DNA of 64,000 nt from Hygrophila difformis (GCA_030278955.1 JAOANR010000005.1:911431-975430), one strand, 5' to 3'; positions 22,401 through 33,395 are shown, counted from the first letter of the stretch. The notes: a model not told the origin generated them from the sequence alone. Program-made: numbers and translations.

Positions 22401-23118
22401 GTACGGATACGGTCGGATAGTATCGGATACGGATATTATCCATATTTTTTTCCCGAATTCGGAATCGAATAGGGATGGGCCGGATACGAATACAGTTTCG
22501 GATATTTCAGATTACGGATACGGTACGGATACGGATTCAATCGGATACAGATTATCGGATAATTTTTTATAATCTTTTTTGAAAATTTAATAATTTTTAT
22601 AAAAATTATCAGATAATTTAATTTTTTTTATAATTATTGATAATTTTTAATAAATAAATAATAATACATTGATATATTCGGATATCCATATTTAAAATCT
22701 GGAAAATATCCTATCAATTTTCTGATACGGTCGGATATTTTCGGATATGGTCAAATGTTTTCGGATACGAATACAAATTCGGATATTAAAATACGGATTC
22801 GGATTCTAATAATACGAATGCGGTATTCAGCCGGATAGTCGGATACGGATTCGGATTCGAATATAATCGGATACGGCATCGGATCGGTCGGATATTTACC
22901 GTACCGCTTTCACCCCTATCTCCTACATTGGAAATATTTTTTTTCCACACAACCATATTCTCCATGGTCAAAAACTCCATCAACATTAATAAAAGGTGTT
23001 CCCAAAATACTATCATACAGATTGGATAATGATGATACCTCTGCTCCATGATGGGGGGCATTTGTGATGATGATGAAGCCATTTCTTTCTTCCATTGGAA
23101 CATATTTTCTTCATGCAA
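19480..23118 (-). pseudogene. mudrA: mudrA-like MULE transposase, broken
   Basis: Parts appear in order on the minus strand. An acidic N-terminal region (about 21950-23110) is interrupted by a MITE. The Mutator DNA-binding domain (about 21480-21740) reads YWIKCRHDDCAFKVRAARAS and FVEHTCEFN. The DDE core (about 20780-21300) has YIAVDATHLRSKYRGVLFVA and, in another frame, VSDGSTSIRGAAAEVFPDAHH. MTTNIVESMNSALLWARRLPV and a SWIM finger CSCNVYQHELIPCVH follow at about 19900-20281. A C-terminal zinc knuckle CGRCGAIGHNTRRC lies near 19567-19611. A normal intron seems to sit at 20282-20689. Two frameshifts, near 20960 and 20870, break and then restore the frame within the DDE core. With these and the MITE, the copy is most likely dead. 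It is the source of the Mutator classification of this region. Confidence 0.88.
22387..22918. mobile_element. hAT-type MITE inside mudrA
   Basis: The inverted ends are TAGGGATGAAAACGGTACGG (from 22387) and, on the minus strand from 22918, TAGGGGTGAAAGCGGTACGG. The flanking 8-bp repeats are TCTCCTAG (22379-22386) and TCTCCTAC (22919-22926), a hAT-sized duplication with one mismatch. The interior is made of GGATACGG / GGATATTC words. It separates the N-terminal codons of the transposase from the rest. Confidence 0.9.
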
Positions 23119-23279
23119 TATTATAAATTTTTCAGTTTTTTGATTTCAAAACAGTAAGAGAACATAACAATAAAATGATCTTGATCCATTATGTAACAGT
23201 TCTTCCTTCCGAATTTACATATACACATTAAATGTCTCAACAACAAAATTTAATGCCTTCAACAACCTTAAAAATTCAC

Positions 23280-23600
23280 TCCCAGGTAGTTTTAGTCGAT
23301 CACTCGGTGGTGTTGAGTGCCACTCGTCCACTCATAGGATTGTGAGTGCCACTCAAGTGCCACTCGTCCACTCATAGGTGTTGTGAGTGCCACTCCTATG
23401 ATTCTGAGTGCCACTCATCCACTCAGTGTTCAAGTCCAAAAATTTGTTCCCTTTTCCACTCGCTCCATTGATCTACACAACTTCGTTCGCCACTCGTTTG
23501 ATTGTTCGATTGCCACTCGGTGTTCTCGATTGCGACTCAGTGTTCTCGATTGCCACTCGGAGATTGTTCGATTGTCACTCCTAACTACAGATTGTTGGGG
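23280..23600. repeat. CCACTC-rich subterminal repeats, right side of MULE
   Basis: At least nine copies of a GAGTGCCACTC or GCCACTCG motif lie here, in several sub-patterns such as TTCTCGATTGCCACTCGG. They are inverted relative to the GAGTGGCACTC words at 14990-15140. This supports the idea that the DNA between them is one element. Confidence 0.5.
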
Positions 23601-23602
23601 GG

Positions 23603-24063
23603 GCAAAGAAAGAGTTTTTCTTATCATGTGGGTGAGGAAGATTTACACTATTTAAATGGGATAGAATTGTCACTCCCCCTAAATCTTAATGGATGCCCCA
23701 AAGTATAAAAGAGAATAGATGAGATCATAAAAGCAAATGGCAATTGGTAACTATCGTGTACTATACCTCCTCCATCTATATAAAAATATGTATAAAATAT
23801 GACCTGAAAGTTAGAAGGGGCTAAACAAAGGGCAAAACCACCACCACCCCCACCCTGCTAACACCAGACACACACACCACACCCCCCAAGGAAACTACAA
23901 TAATCAACATAATACTGAATAATTCCAATTTAATTATAATATATAAATGTGTGTGTGTGTGTGTATAACAATATACAACAGAGTGACGACTTCTAACAAG
24001 AATCTGGGCAAATTTCTGTTGACTGTTGCCCTCGCGGAAGTTTGACAGCATCAATTGGCTTTG
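23603..24063 (-). other. MULE edge and EMSY-LIKE 3' flank
   Basis: The second copy of TAATGGATGCCCCA is at 23689-23702. Beyond it the sequence should be the 3' UTR and downstream flank of the EMSY-LIKE gene, which ends at 24064. A (GT)n microsatellite sits at about 23947-23964. I see no further gene. Confidence 0.4.
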
Positions 24064-24656
24064 TCATTCCCTGTCCATTGCTTGTGCATGTAAAAAACGG
24101 CCAGCTTCGTCTGTTACAGGATTTTGTGAGAGAAAATTGTACCATGTCAAACAAGAGTTCGTAAATCTTCCTCAACCATTGATGTGAGGATAGCTTGCAC
24201 ACATTTTTTATATAGGTTACAAATAATCAGGGAGAAAGTAAATCAAAAGGAATCACTATCCCAGAAACATGACATGCCAGCCAAACATATGCATAAAATT
24301 ATGTAACGCCAAAGCTTCTCTACTTCAACAATTTTGGGCTTCAAGAGTCAAGACCATTGTTGAAGAACTATTTTAACTGGTATAATCCTAGAGGTTCAAA
24401 AGAAAATTTAGTCACTCTATCTGAATCAACACATCTCGAACCACCTACCCCCAGTAACTGGGAGTTCATGTTGCAAGAGGGTCCTTCTAAAGAAATGGGA
24501 ACATTGTGTTAGGACTTGGAAATACACTTAGACATTTTGCATTTGTACAAATAGCACAAAATACCATCTTCACAGGAATGTGTCTTCATGTTTCACAGAG
24601 ATCATAGGACCAACCCAGCCAGCGATCTAAAAAATATAGGGGGCGAAAAAAAATAA

Positions 24657-24695
<39 letters not shown>

Positions 24696-27600
24696 TTATG
24701 TCCAAATTCGCTTTGTTCATCAAAATATCCACACCTAAATGACACCACCACATATGTATATGCAATATGTCTATATGACGAAAGCACTGCAGTCAACAGC
24801 TAAATAATACTTCGTACATGATGCATAACATACCACTTTCTCCATCGGATAGATCTCCAAGTCTTGCAATGGCATCTGTTAGGGCTAGTTCATGATCCTG
24901 TTTTGCAGAAGTTACATTAACACAAACACACATAAACCATAATAAAGTCATTTGACATAGTAAGATACAGTGATCAAATAACAGGTGGAGTTGCACTCGA
25001 AGTTACATTAAACACACACAAACACAGCATAATAAACCCATCTGACATGGTACAGTTATCAAATAACAGGTGGAGTTGTACTCGAACCTTTAGCACTTTT
25101 TTCGCTTTTTCTATCTCTGCAGAGTCTGGATTATTGGTGCCAAAAACCCTCTCCACCTGCCAAACCTCAGAAGTTAAGTAACAACTGCAAGCATGAATCC
25201 ATAAGTACACCAGGTCTAAGTACCTCCTTAATTAGAGTATCAGTGTGGAGCAACTGAATGTCATCAGATCCCTTCTTGCCAATGCCATTCTGCGATTGTG
25301 GGAAATCCTTTCTGGATTGACCTTTAGGCAATCCCCTTCCTCTTCCTGAACCGGGAGCATTATCCCGCCCAAGAGGTCTACTTGCTACATGACCTGGTCC
25401 ACCATAACCTCCATGAGAAATTCCCGGATCTTCACCTACCCACTGTATGTCCTCAGGAGAAATCTGCAGAAGAAGATTGACACAAGCAGAACTAAATTTC
25501 TACCTTTTGTAGCATAGAACTACTATATACTAGTACATGTTATTTACACCAATAAAGATTTTCTTCCATTGAGTTTTTCTCCTCTAGTTTGTAAAAAAAA
25601 TATCAGTCCACATAATGTATGGCATATGCATAGGGCTGTAAATGAGCCAAGCTACTCAACTTCACTCGATGAGTAACTTGTCTTATCAATTGATTTGTGC
25701 TAGACTCGATCAAGGTAAGCTGAGTCTGAGTAGCTTGAATGCATGTCGAGCTCGAGTTAGAACACATGTTTTATAGGCTCAAAAGCTTTTCGTGAACTAC
25801 TTGATTAGGTTAATATCAAAAAAGTATATGCCATTTCTTCCTGGAGAAAATGGAACCCAAAACCTCCTTTTTAAAATAAGTACATTTCAACAAAGCTAAC
25901 CATTATTTCATGTTTTATTATTTATAAATAAATAAATTAAAAACAAAAAAAAACAACACCACCACAAGAGAGTAACATTAAACCAAATATTCAAATTAAT
26001 CACTTAACAATATTTTAACTAATCAAGTAGCTCCAATTCAAATTTATTCACTCATTTGACTTCGCGTATTGTGCTTTTCACATGAGTTGCGCATGAGTAC
26101 CATAGTATTCAGGCTCGACTTAACTCATCTACAACCTACATCATTTGCACAACAAATTCTAGTTTGGCTTCACTTATTAGTTATTACATGTTTTTCAAGT
26201 TCAGGTTTTGACCTTAGTCTTGTTAATGCTACGGGATTAGCTCCACAAGAACATAGAAAAATAAGCTTTATCAAAGCCAAGCCATCCGGTATGCAATATT
26301 TATGCCATTGTGGATAATTGAAGAACATCAAAAGTAGGAAACTTCACTCATTACACCATTGCATGACCGACTAATGTGTGCATGCAGACACTTGATAATA
26401 ATACAAACCATTTAGCAGTTTAGATTGGAGCAGCAAAAAATATTAAATACTCAAGGCAAGAAGCAAACATGTTAAAATGCTCTGTTCTCAATTAAGAGAG
26501 CATTTGGCAAAGGCTCGTTTAAAAAGGTTATAAGACCTATGCGAGCAAATAAGACTTTTAGAAGCTATAAAAATTATTAAATTGTTCAGAAAAGTAAGAA
26601 ATCGATCTTTTAGAGTTCAGAAAAATTATTAAAAAATTCAAAAACCTATTATTTTCTAACAGAATAATTGCATTAAATTTTCTATTTAAATATTTTTCAA
26701 TACTTATAAATAACTACTCCCTCCGTTTTTCAAAAATTCTAACATTCCTGCGTTTCACGTTATCCAATGCACATTTTTAACACTTAATATCTCAAAATGT
26801 GTAAAAGTAAAAATTATAAAAATTTGATATTATAAAACTATGCGATTAGACGAATCTAACAAGATCTCACTTGACTATGTTTTATCTTGTATAACTGTGT
26901 TAAAAATTTAAATCAAAGTTACTCAGTGAATAATAACAACTATGCAAATGTTACAATTATTGCCAAACGGAGGGAGTATATACTATTTGTTAGTACTTAC
27001 TAATTATATTAAAATAAGAGCCTAGATTACTAAACATTTTAATATAAGCCTCATAACCTATTTAACTAAACTTTTAAAGTAAGATATCCTGTCTTATAAC
27101 TTTAAAATAACTATATGACATTGTAAATGATATGTAAAAGATCTGACCTATTAACTTTCAAGAAAGCGTTATAAACTAATTCCACAAGACATTAATGCAA
27201 CAAAAAGAAAATAAAAAATAAAACACCTAGAAAATCGGCTTTTTAACAGCCTTCAGAATATCGTGACCACAAGCTGATACCAAAACCCAAGTACAACCCA
27301 TTGGCCACAATAGTCACAAATCACATACTCCCTCAGTTTTTGATAAATTGTAACATTTGGAATGTTGGTACTATTCACACATGCACTGATTTAAAGGATA
27401 GTTATACAAGTTAAAATATAGCCAAGTGGGATCATGTTAGATTCGTCTCATCGAGTAGTATAAATGTAATACCCGAGAGAATGTATGGAAGAATAGCTTA
27501 AAAGGATTGAAAAATCTACTCATGTCAACAAGGTGCATCTTTCTTTTCTGGTGACAATCCCATAAGAACTCCACAGTTAAGCGTGCTTGTTGTGGAGTAG

Positions 27601-30600
27601 TTTTAAGGATGGGTGACCTCCTGGGAAGTCTCCCAGGATGTGCGCGAGTGAGGCCGAAGCGCACTGGAAAGAGTTCTGTTGACTTGTGGGGCCAGACATC
27701 AATCCCGAAAGAAGCTCGAAGGCACCTCCGGCTCCATAGCGGACCGGGTGGTTACAATAAAAATATCGAACTTTTAGAATTTTTATTTATACCGAATTTG
27801 AGTTATTAATGGTTTAAAATGTGCATTGGACTCCGCGCACTGTGGGTCCGTTGTAATTTTTAGAAAACGGAGGGAGTATTAAGATTGGAGTTCAGATGAT
27901 GCTCGGACTCGGCGAAAAGGGTGTCGTACCGGTGTCCGCCGGACACGACGAGGATACCGGTACGGGATCTGGGGCGGGCGCTTCAGGCGGCGGCACGGAC
28001 TCGGCAGGAAGGGGAAATGGCCGGCCGGGCAGCGAAGAGGAGCCGGCGGCGGAGAACAACGAAGAGCGGGGACGGTGCGTTGGACCAGGCGGGGGACATT
28101 GGGTTGCGATTCTTAAAGAATAGTGTAAGAGGATAGGGTAACAGCCTAACAGGGAGAGCAGGAGAGGGTTTTGGACGTTTGGTGAAGATGGAGTTTGGGT
28201 AAAGTTTTTGGAGAGGACCGAAAATTGCTTGGGAAGATAAAAGGAAGATGAACAGTAAAAAATTAAAGGCAATTGAATTTCAGGAACAGCTGTACCTTGA
28301 AAAATTAAAAGCCAATTGAACTTCGGGAATAGTTGTACTTTTAAAAGGATGAATAATTAATTGTGGCTGATACTTTTATATCTAAATTAAGCAAAAATTT
28401 ATTTTGCCTGCTAAACAAAAAAAATCTAAAAATAAAAGTCTATTGATACCTATAATAAATATATATATATATATATACATATATAAATTTTGAAACGTGT
28501 CCCTGCACCCGTGTCCTAATTCCGGATCCTTTTTTGTCGTGTCCCCGTATCCTATTTTTTAAAATAGTAAGTGTCCGCTACATATCCCCGCACCCGTGTC
28601 GGACACCCGTACCCGAGTCCGAGCAACATAGGATTGGACCTTAGCTGCAGCCTAGGAAATTCACTAAACCAATTGATAATCAGAAGTACAGGTTAATTTG
28701 CCAAAATAGCAAGCCAAGACCAATTAAAGAAATTAAGTTCTACAAGCTTCTATTAGTAGAAATGCAAATCTCTATCCCTAAATGAACTTCAAGGAAATTA
28801 TCAAAAGTGGGTTTTTGGTACCAAATCACAATTCAAATCCAAAATTGTACCATGTAAGTAACTTTATTGTATTGTATGTAAGTGCACAAACAACAATACC
28901 ATTGTAATGGACACTTGAAAACAATAAAGAAATTTGTTCGTGGCATCCCGGATGCAAGAAACATCAAGATTAATAAATAAATAAATAAATAAATAAGCAA
29001 GATATAAATAACAAAAAAAAAAATCTCTACCAAATACCCATAGGTAATTATATAAATAAAGCAATGTTTACCTCTGAAAGGCTGACCCATTCCCATGTTT
29101 CATTAGCACTACCCATATCATAAACTAGAGCATGGCGACCCTGGAAGTGCATACTAAAACAATTTAAGCATCAAACAAGTATAAAAATGCCTGCAAATTA
29201 TCACAAGCTAAGCATACCTCAACAGGATTGTAATCAGTTATCACCGCCTCATAAAAATTATTATCATCAGGCCATCTAGTTCTAACTTTCCGTCCTATCA
29301 ATGGATTAAATGAAGCTCCTTCTGCAGGGGGTTCAGCTGCAAGGCCACCAGACGCAATACGGTTACCAAATTGACCTCTTCCAGCTGGACCAGAAGGATA
29401 CTGCATTTTCATTGAAGATGTTCCTGAGGGCATCTGCTAAGCAGAATAAAATAGCCTGAACATAGCATCATGTGATAACACGATAGTTGTACCCAGCAAT
29501 GAAATTTCAAAACTCACTGATTTATGCTTTTTTCCTTTTGGACCCATCATGGATCCACGTTTTGCAGAGGATGAGGGTGGTTGGTTTGGTGCAGGCATGG
29601 TCTGAGGATGGAAAGAAGATGGTCCACCAAAAGACTGTGAAGGTAATGAAGAGCCTATCTTCTGCTTTTTACGAGAAGCTGAGATGGAAGGACTAGGTAT
29701 TGGTTCATGGACAGGTTGACTAGCACCATGCATGCCAGGTTGAAGGCCAACTGATTGTCTCCATTCCCTAATTAACAAAATTTTTTAGCAAAAAGTGCGG
29801 AAAAGGAAAGAGTTACTTCAGTACTTAAGTAAATAGCAGTTCTCCATTCTTTCTTAAGAAAAAACCTGATTCTTCGAATAGTTTCATCTGCGTTAACCCG
29901 GCTTAGAAGATCTCTATGCTCTTCATTTGACAATCTCAGCTCTTTTCTAAGCTCAGTAATTAAACCTTCCTTCTCCTGAAGAAAATGCAATTCAGTCATT
30001 TAACCTGATCAAACATTTATAACATAGTACTAGTCCACAAGATATGCATGAATGCAACAAAAAATAAAAATAAAACAAATACCCAAGTAATTGCATCAGC
30101 CTGAGCTTTAAAGGCTCTTAGCACTGAACTGTATGCTTCTTGCTCAAGTTGGTGAATTTTAGCTTCCATATCTGTCTCATCATACATCCTGGGATACGGC
30201 ATAGAAGCCATTGGAGCAGGTCTTCCATTACCTGAAATACGGCCTCCTCTAGAAATTCTATTCTGATGTGGTGGCGGAAAATCATCATCAGTTCCTGTGA
30301 AAATATCAAACACAGATGTGCGAAGAAAATAAATCAAAAAAAAAAATCTATATAGTGCCCTAAAACCTAAATAAACTCATATAAAAAAGGTTCTGAAGGC
30401 CATTAAGATAAACAATGCCACGATTTCCCTGCAATGTCTAGATTGGGTTACACAGACACATGAAGAAAAGACATCAACAAAAAAAATCTATACAGAGCCC
30501 TAAAACCTAAATAAACTCATAGAAAAGGTTTTGATGGTTATTAAGCATTTAAGATAAACAATGTCATAATTTCCCTGCAATATCTAGATTGGGTTAAACA

Positions 30601-30646
30601 TGATTCAAGACAGGGTCAAATTCTTATATGCTTACACAAAAATAAA

Positions 30647-30692
<46 letters not shown>

Positions 30693-32143
30693 GGGCGTGC
30701 AATCTCTTGATGTCAAAGACAACGCATATTGATAACAATTCAGGTTATCTACGCAGACATTGACCCGCTATATACACTCAAGAAAACCTAAAAAAAATGA
30801 GCTATTGCCTACTCACACTGCACTCAGCAGTGGCGGAACAACTGTGGTGCAAGGGGGGTCCCCTGAAATAAAATAAAATAAAAAATTATTTCTTTATTTT
30901 TTATTTTTAATAAAAAAAAAGTACTAATATTTTAATGAATAAGCCCATAGTTTAATAAATAAGCCCTTTTTTTCAATTTAAATTCTTTCAATCTTCTCCA
31001 ATTCCAAACCCTTTTATTCTTTATTAAAGTTGGCTAGCCATATTTTACTCATATAAATTTACTGACATTGAGAGTGTTTGAAAATCAACTTGAAAATTAT
31101 AATAGAGATATTTTAAATGATCCTGACTTTCGATGTAGTTGATGCTAGTGGACTTGTTAAGAGATTAGTTGAAAACAAAAAGAATAAAACTTATCCAGTG
31201 GTGTATTTGTTGATCAAATTATTCCTAATTTCACATGTGGCAACTTCAAAAAGGACATTTTATGTAATGAAGATTGTTAAATCCGAGTTTCGTAATTGTA
31301 TGAGTAATGAAACGTTGAATGAAGTCATGAATAATAAGAAGAGGTAGATATAGATGGAGTTATGAATTACTTTCAAGAATTGTCAGTATGTCGAAAAGTA
31401 TTGTAATTATGATTTTTATTTACAAAAGAATGTAGTTTGATTATTTTTGCACAATATTTTAATATTCCATCCATCTAAAGTAAAGTTTCATACCTACTAC
31501 TTTGGATGTCTCATAAAAGAAATGTCTTATATCTAAAAGTATAAATATTTTTCACTCTTAAAATGGCGTGACTCCATCATATACTCATTAGTTAATTCTA
31601 CGTAAATTCTCGTGCCCAACTGAAACAAGACATGTCACATGAGATGGAGGGAGTATTAGTTTTTGCACACCCTGAATCAAATTTATAGTTCCGCCACTGG
31701 CACCAAGGTATCAAGAAAATAGCTCCATGAAAAATAAGTAAATGATCAATTCAGTATTGAAAGATATTAAAACCTTCTATGCAAGAACATAAGTAAATGA
31801 TATGTAGGAAATTTTCATAATTTGGTTGAAGCCAAAAAAATAATAATAATAAATAAATAAAATTTTAAAAAAAATCCAAAAAATATAATTCTTCAAAATC
31901 CGCTCTTGAAACTAAAATTGATCGTCACATACCCGTGCCGCCAGTATAAACGGATAAACCTAACAATTGGAATGCCATTGTGGCACGAATGTACATAACT
32001 TCAATAAGACCCAATCATATTACTTTTACACAAATCCTAACTCAAAAGGCCAGACAAATCACCAGGAAACAAAGAACTACGACAAAAACTAGAAAATTTT
32101 CGCTTAATTACTCACCACTGCTGTCGTAGGGCCCGTAATCCAT
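24064..32143 (-). CDS. EML: EMSY-LIKE protein gene (ENT and Tudor-like domains)
   Basis: I infer ten coding exons on the minus strand: 32116-32143, 30083-30294, 29866-29975, 29518-29767, 29218-29433, 29072-29140, 25224-25463, 25088-25156, 24834-24897 and 24064-24110. All have GT-AG borders and together make 1305 bases, 434 codons plus stop, without a frame break. The protein starts [10 protein letters not shown]. An ENT domain follows at about residues 45-120 ([19 protein letters not shown], then [19 protein letters not shown]). A Tudor/Agenet-like domain lies at about 240-295 ([37 protein letters not shown]), and a short helical C-terminus ends [19 protein letters not shown]. Plant EMSY-LIKE proteins are nuclear, bind histone marks through the Tudor-like domain and act in development and immunity. 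The intron at 25464-29071 is swollen by transposons. UTR limits are not defined. Confidence 0.93.
24660..24692. repeat. (GA)n microsatellite
   Basis: An uninterrupted GA run of about 33 bases lies in the last intron of the EMSY-LIKE gene, between exons 9 and 10. Confidence 0.95.
26717..26976. mobile_element. Stowaway MITE
   Basis: The element has inverted ends CTCCCTCCGTTTTTC and, on the minus strand, CTCCCTCCGTTTGGC. TA duplications lie at 26715-26716 and 26977-26978. It is 260 bases and non-coding, within the large EMSY-LIKE intron. These are Tc1/mariner-derived features. Confidence 0.93.
27465..27756 (+). mobile_element. Cassandra-type solo LTR
   Basis: A 292-base unit begins TGTAATACCCGAG and ends GGTGGTTACA. 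It is flanked by exact 5-bp duplications ATAAA at 27460-27464 and 27757-27761. It contains a segment of 5S rRNA sequence, the defining trait of Cassandra TRIM retrotransposons. No internal region or second LTR is present, so it is a solo LTR left by recombination. Its 5S direction is opposite to the host gene. Confidence 0.93.
27559..27631 (+). promoter_or_regulatory. 5S rRNA-derived segment with internal pol III promoter
   Basis: The sequence follows the middle and 3' part of plant 5S rRNA: AGAACTCCACAGTTAAGCG, then GCTTG, a GAGTAG box, then GGATGGGTGACCTCCTGGGA. These correspond to the A box, intermediate element and C box of the 5S gene. The 5' third of 5S RNA is not recognisable, so it is not a true 5S gene, but it might recruit TFIIIA and pol III. 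Confidence 0.85.
27899..28627. mobile_element. Element with long inverted ends, GC-rich core
   Basis: The left end reads ATGCTCGGACTCGG; the right end read on the minus strand is TTGCTCGGACTCGGGTACGG. The similarity extends through CGGTGTCCGCCGGACACG versus GGGTGTCCGACACGGGTG. The left half is markedly GC-rich (27900-28090) with open frames on both strands; the right half is AT-rich. I do not recognise any protein. No clear target duplication was found; GATTGGA occurs outside both ends (27883 and 28632). The superfamily is unassigned. Confidence 0.55.
31117..31347 (+). pseudogene. hAT transposase C-terminal dimerisation region, fragment
   Basis: The frame gives [20 protein letters not shown] followed by [26 protein letters not shown]. 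This is the conserved hAT family dimerisation motif, where YLLIKL, VAT and MKIVK are diagnostic. The usual SVERAFS is altered to KRTFYVM. It ends with a stop at 31345. The rest of the transposase is gone, so it is a relic. Confidence 0.85.
31465..31653. mobile_element. Degenerate Stowaway MITE within the hAT derivative
   Basis: The left end TTCCATCCATCTAAAG and the minus-strand right end CTCCCTCCATCTCATG are related to Stowaway termini. TA dinucleotides flank both sides. The body is 189 bases with no coding. Confidence 0.65.
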
Positions 32144-32664
32144 AGCCAGCTTCGGAACTCGAAATTCACGATTTATTGCAGCTGAAAACCCCGAAAACCA
32201 AACAGAAACTTGGAAGATTCCACTAGAAGCTTGCGCCCATGTGCAGTTAACACAGCGTCAAGGAGCGTATACGCAGGCCGGCGGCAGCGAAATTGATTTT
32301 TTCCTCTGATTGAAAGCGTTCCGAGTGTGTAATAAGTGTGTGCGTGTGTGTTTAGGGGTCCGCGGACGTGAAATATGTTTATTGAATTGGTTTAAGAGTG
32401 GAGATGTCTGAATTCCGCTCTTTGTTGTTCGAAACTCGAAAGCGTTGGCTGGGTAATAAGAAACACGGTCGCTTATTGTTAATTAATTGTTAATACTAAT
32501 ATAAAATGTGGGTTAATTTCATATCAAACCAATTACAATTTAAAATTTAGAAGGATAGAGTGAACAAGAATATATACTTTGTTATCAAAATAAATAAATA
32601 AATAAACCAGGTACAAAGATTTCAGTATACCTGAAAGATGTCTATAAAAGTTGCTTAAAAATTA

Positions 32665-32929
32665 CTCCCTCCGTCCCAGCTAAATTAACGTGTCTTGTTT
32701 GATTTTTTTGCCACTGTTGATTGTTCTACTTTGACTCGATTTTATTGCATGCATATATTTGGAAAAAATAGTCGAGTTGGGTCTTGTTAGAATCGTATAA
32801 TCATGTAGTTTTAGAATATATATTTTACATAATTTTTTGTTGTACACATTTTGATATATTAACGGTTGAAAATGTGTCTTGGATTGTGTGCAAAAGTGAA
32901 ACAAGACAAGTTAAGTGGGACGGAGGGAG
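32665..32929. mobile_element. Stowaway MITE upstream of the EMSY-LIKE gene
   Basis: The ends CTCCCTCCGTCCCAGC and, on the minus strand, CTCCCTCCGTCCCACTT are well conserved. TA flanks lie at 32663-32664 and 32930-32931. It sits about 520 bases upstream of the start codon, so it may overlap the promoter. Confidence 0.93.
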
Positions 32930-33395
32930 TAATATTTAAATTCAATTCTAAATTGCTTGTGTGGATGATGATTTTATTTGATGGTTACATGACCTAATTT
33001 CCAACCATTTCTGACCTCTATCTCATCCTTTATTTTCTTTATAATTTGTGTAACTTAAGTTCATATTCACGCACCCCTTTGTTTGTGGACACTAAGTATA
33101 ATCCAAAATATTTGCATTTAAATTTTAGAAAAAAAAAAAGAAAAAAAAACTTCTACTTTTTTTTACAAAAATTAAGCTAACGAATAACATTGCTATGAGC
33201 TCCCACACACTTTAATCAATATATAGGTGTCAATATTTAAGGAAAAAAAAATTGCTATGATTGTTTGTTTAGCATTACTAGTCAATTACAATATGATATC
33301 AAGTTTGTTAGACCCAAAATATGCAATATCCTCCTCATCATTCCCAATCACTTGTGAACGGCAATATATCGCATGGGATCAATAGAGCTTTAAGT
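32930..33395. other. Intergenic AT-rich DNA
   Basis: No gene is seen. A stretch near 33200-33235 (GAGCTCCCACACACTTT...ATAGGTGTCAAT) also occurs near 48258-48292, suggesting a shared small repeat. Confidence 0.4.

Larger units (their letters stand above)
13252..23702. mobile_element. Large MULE-like element (Kaonashi-type), carrying DUF1985 gene and host gene fragments
   Basis: The region holds a minus-strand mudrA-like transposase (about 19480-23118). Pointing toward it on the plus strand are a DUF1985 gene and fragments of apparent host genes. DUF1985, normally linked to Ulp1-type proteases, is a known passenger of plant Kaonashi-type MULEs. Clusters of a GAGTGGCACTC motif occur in inverted orientation near both sides (14990-15140 and 23290-23590), resembling subterminal repeats. 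I found no clean terminal inverted repeats. The boundaries given rest on an exact 14-bp direct repeat TAATGGATGCCCCA and are tentative. Two later insertions sit inside: a hAT at 13428-14833 and a MITE at 22387-22918. Confidence 0.55.
27328..27876. mobile_element. Stowaway MITE split by a Cassandra LTR
   Basis: The ends are CTCCCTCAGTTTTTG and, on the minus strand, CTCCCTCCGTTTTCT. They are flanked by TA at 27326-27327 and 27877-27878. Removing the LTR at 27465-27756 leaves about 250 bases, the usual size for the family. Confidence 0.92.
25464..29071 (-). other. 3.6-kb transposon-filled intron of the EMSY-LIKE gene
   Basis: The intron lies between coding exons 6 and 7. It holds two Stowaway elements (one with a nested Cassandra LTR), an element with long inverted ends at 27899-28627, and a likely hAT-type MITE beginning near 25634 with AGGGCTGTAAATGAGCC, whose other end I could not find. 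The other introns are mostly 70-120 bases; exceptions are the ones at 24111-24833 and 30295-32115, and the latter also carries a transposon. Confidence 0.8.
30828..31699 (+). mobile_element. hAT deletion derivative in EMSY-LIKE intron 1
   Basis: The ends are CAGTGGCGGAAC and, on the minus strand, CAGTGGCGGAAC. The 8-bp flanks are GCACTCAG (30820-30827) and GCACCAAG (31700-31707), two mismatches apart. It is the same TIR family as 13428-14833 but retains the opposite end of the transposase gene. A Stowaway-like MITE is nested at 31465-31653. Confidence 0.88.

Noticed and set aside
22786..23118. A separate 110-residue gene
   Set aside because: Its 3' half is MITE sequence (22786-22918) and its 5' half is the displaced N-terminal region of the MULE transposase.
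27559..27631. A genuine 5S rRNA gene
   Set aside because: Only the middle and 3' part of 5S is present, it has substitutions, and it sits inside an LTR with TG...CA ends and a 5-bp duplication.
27896..28272. Protein genes on both strands of the GC-rich patch
   Set aside because: Open frames on both strands are expected in short GC-rich DNA, and no known domain is present.
30640..30690. A regulatory element in the EMSY-LIKE first intron
   Set aside because: It is a simple ATAA/TAA microsatellite.
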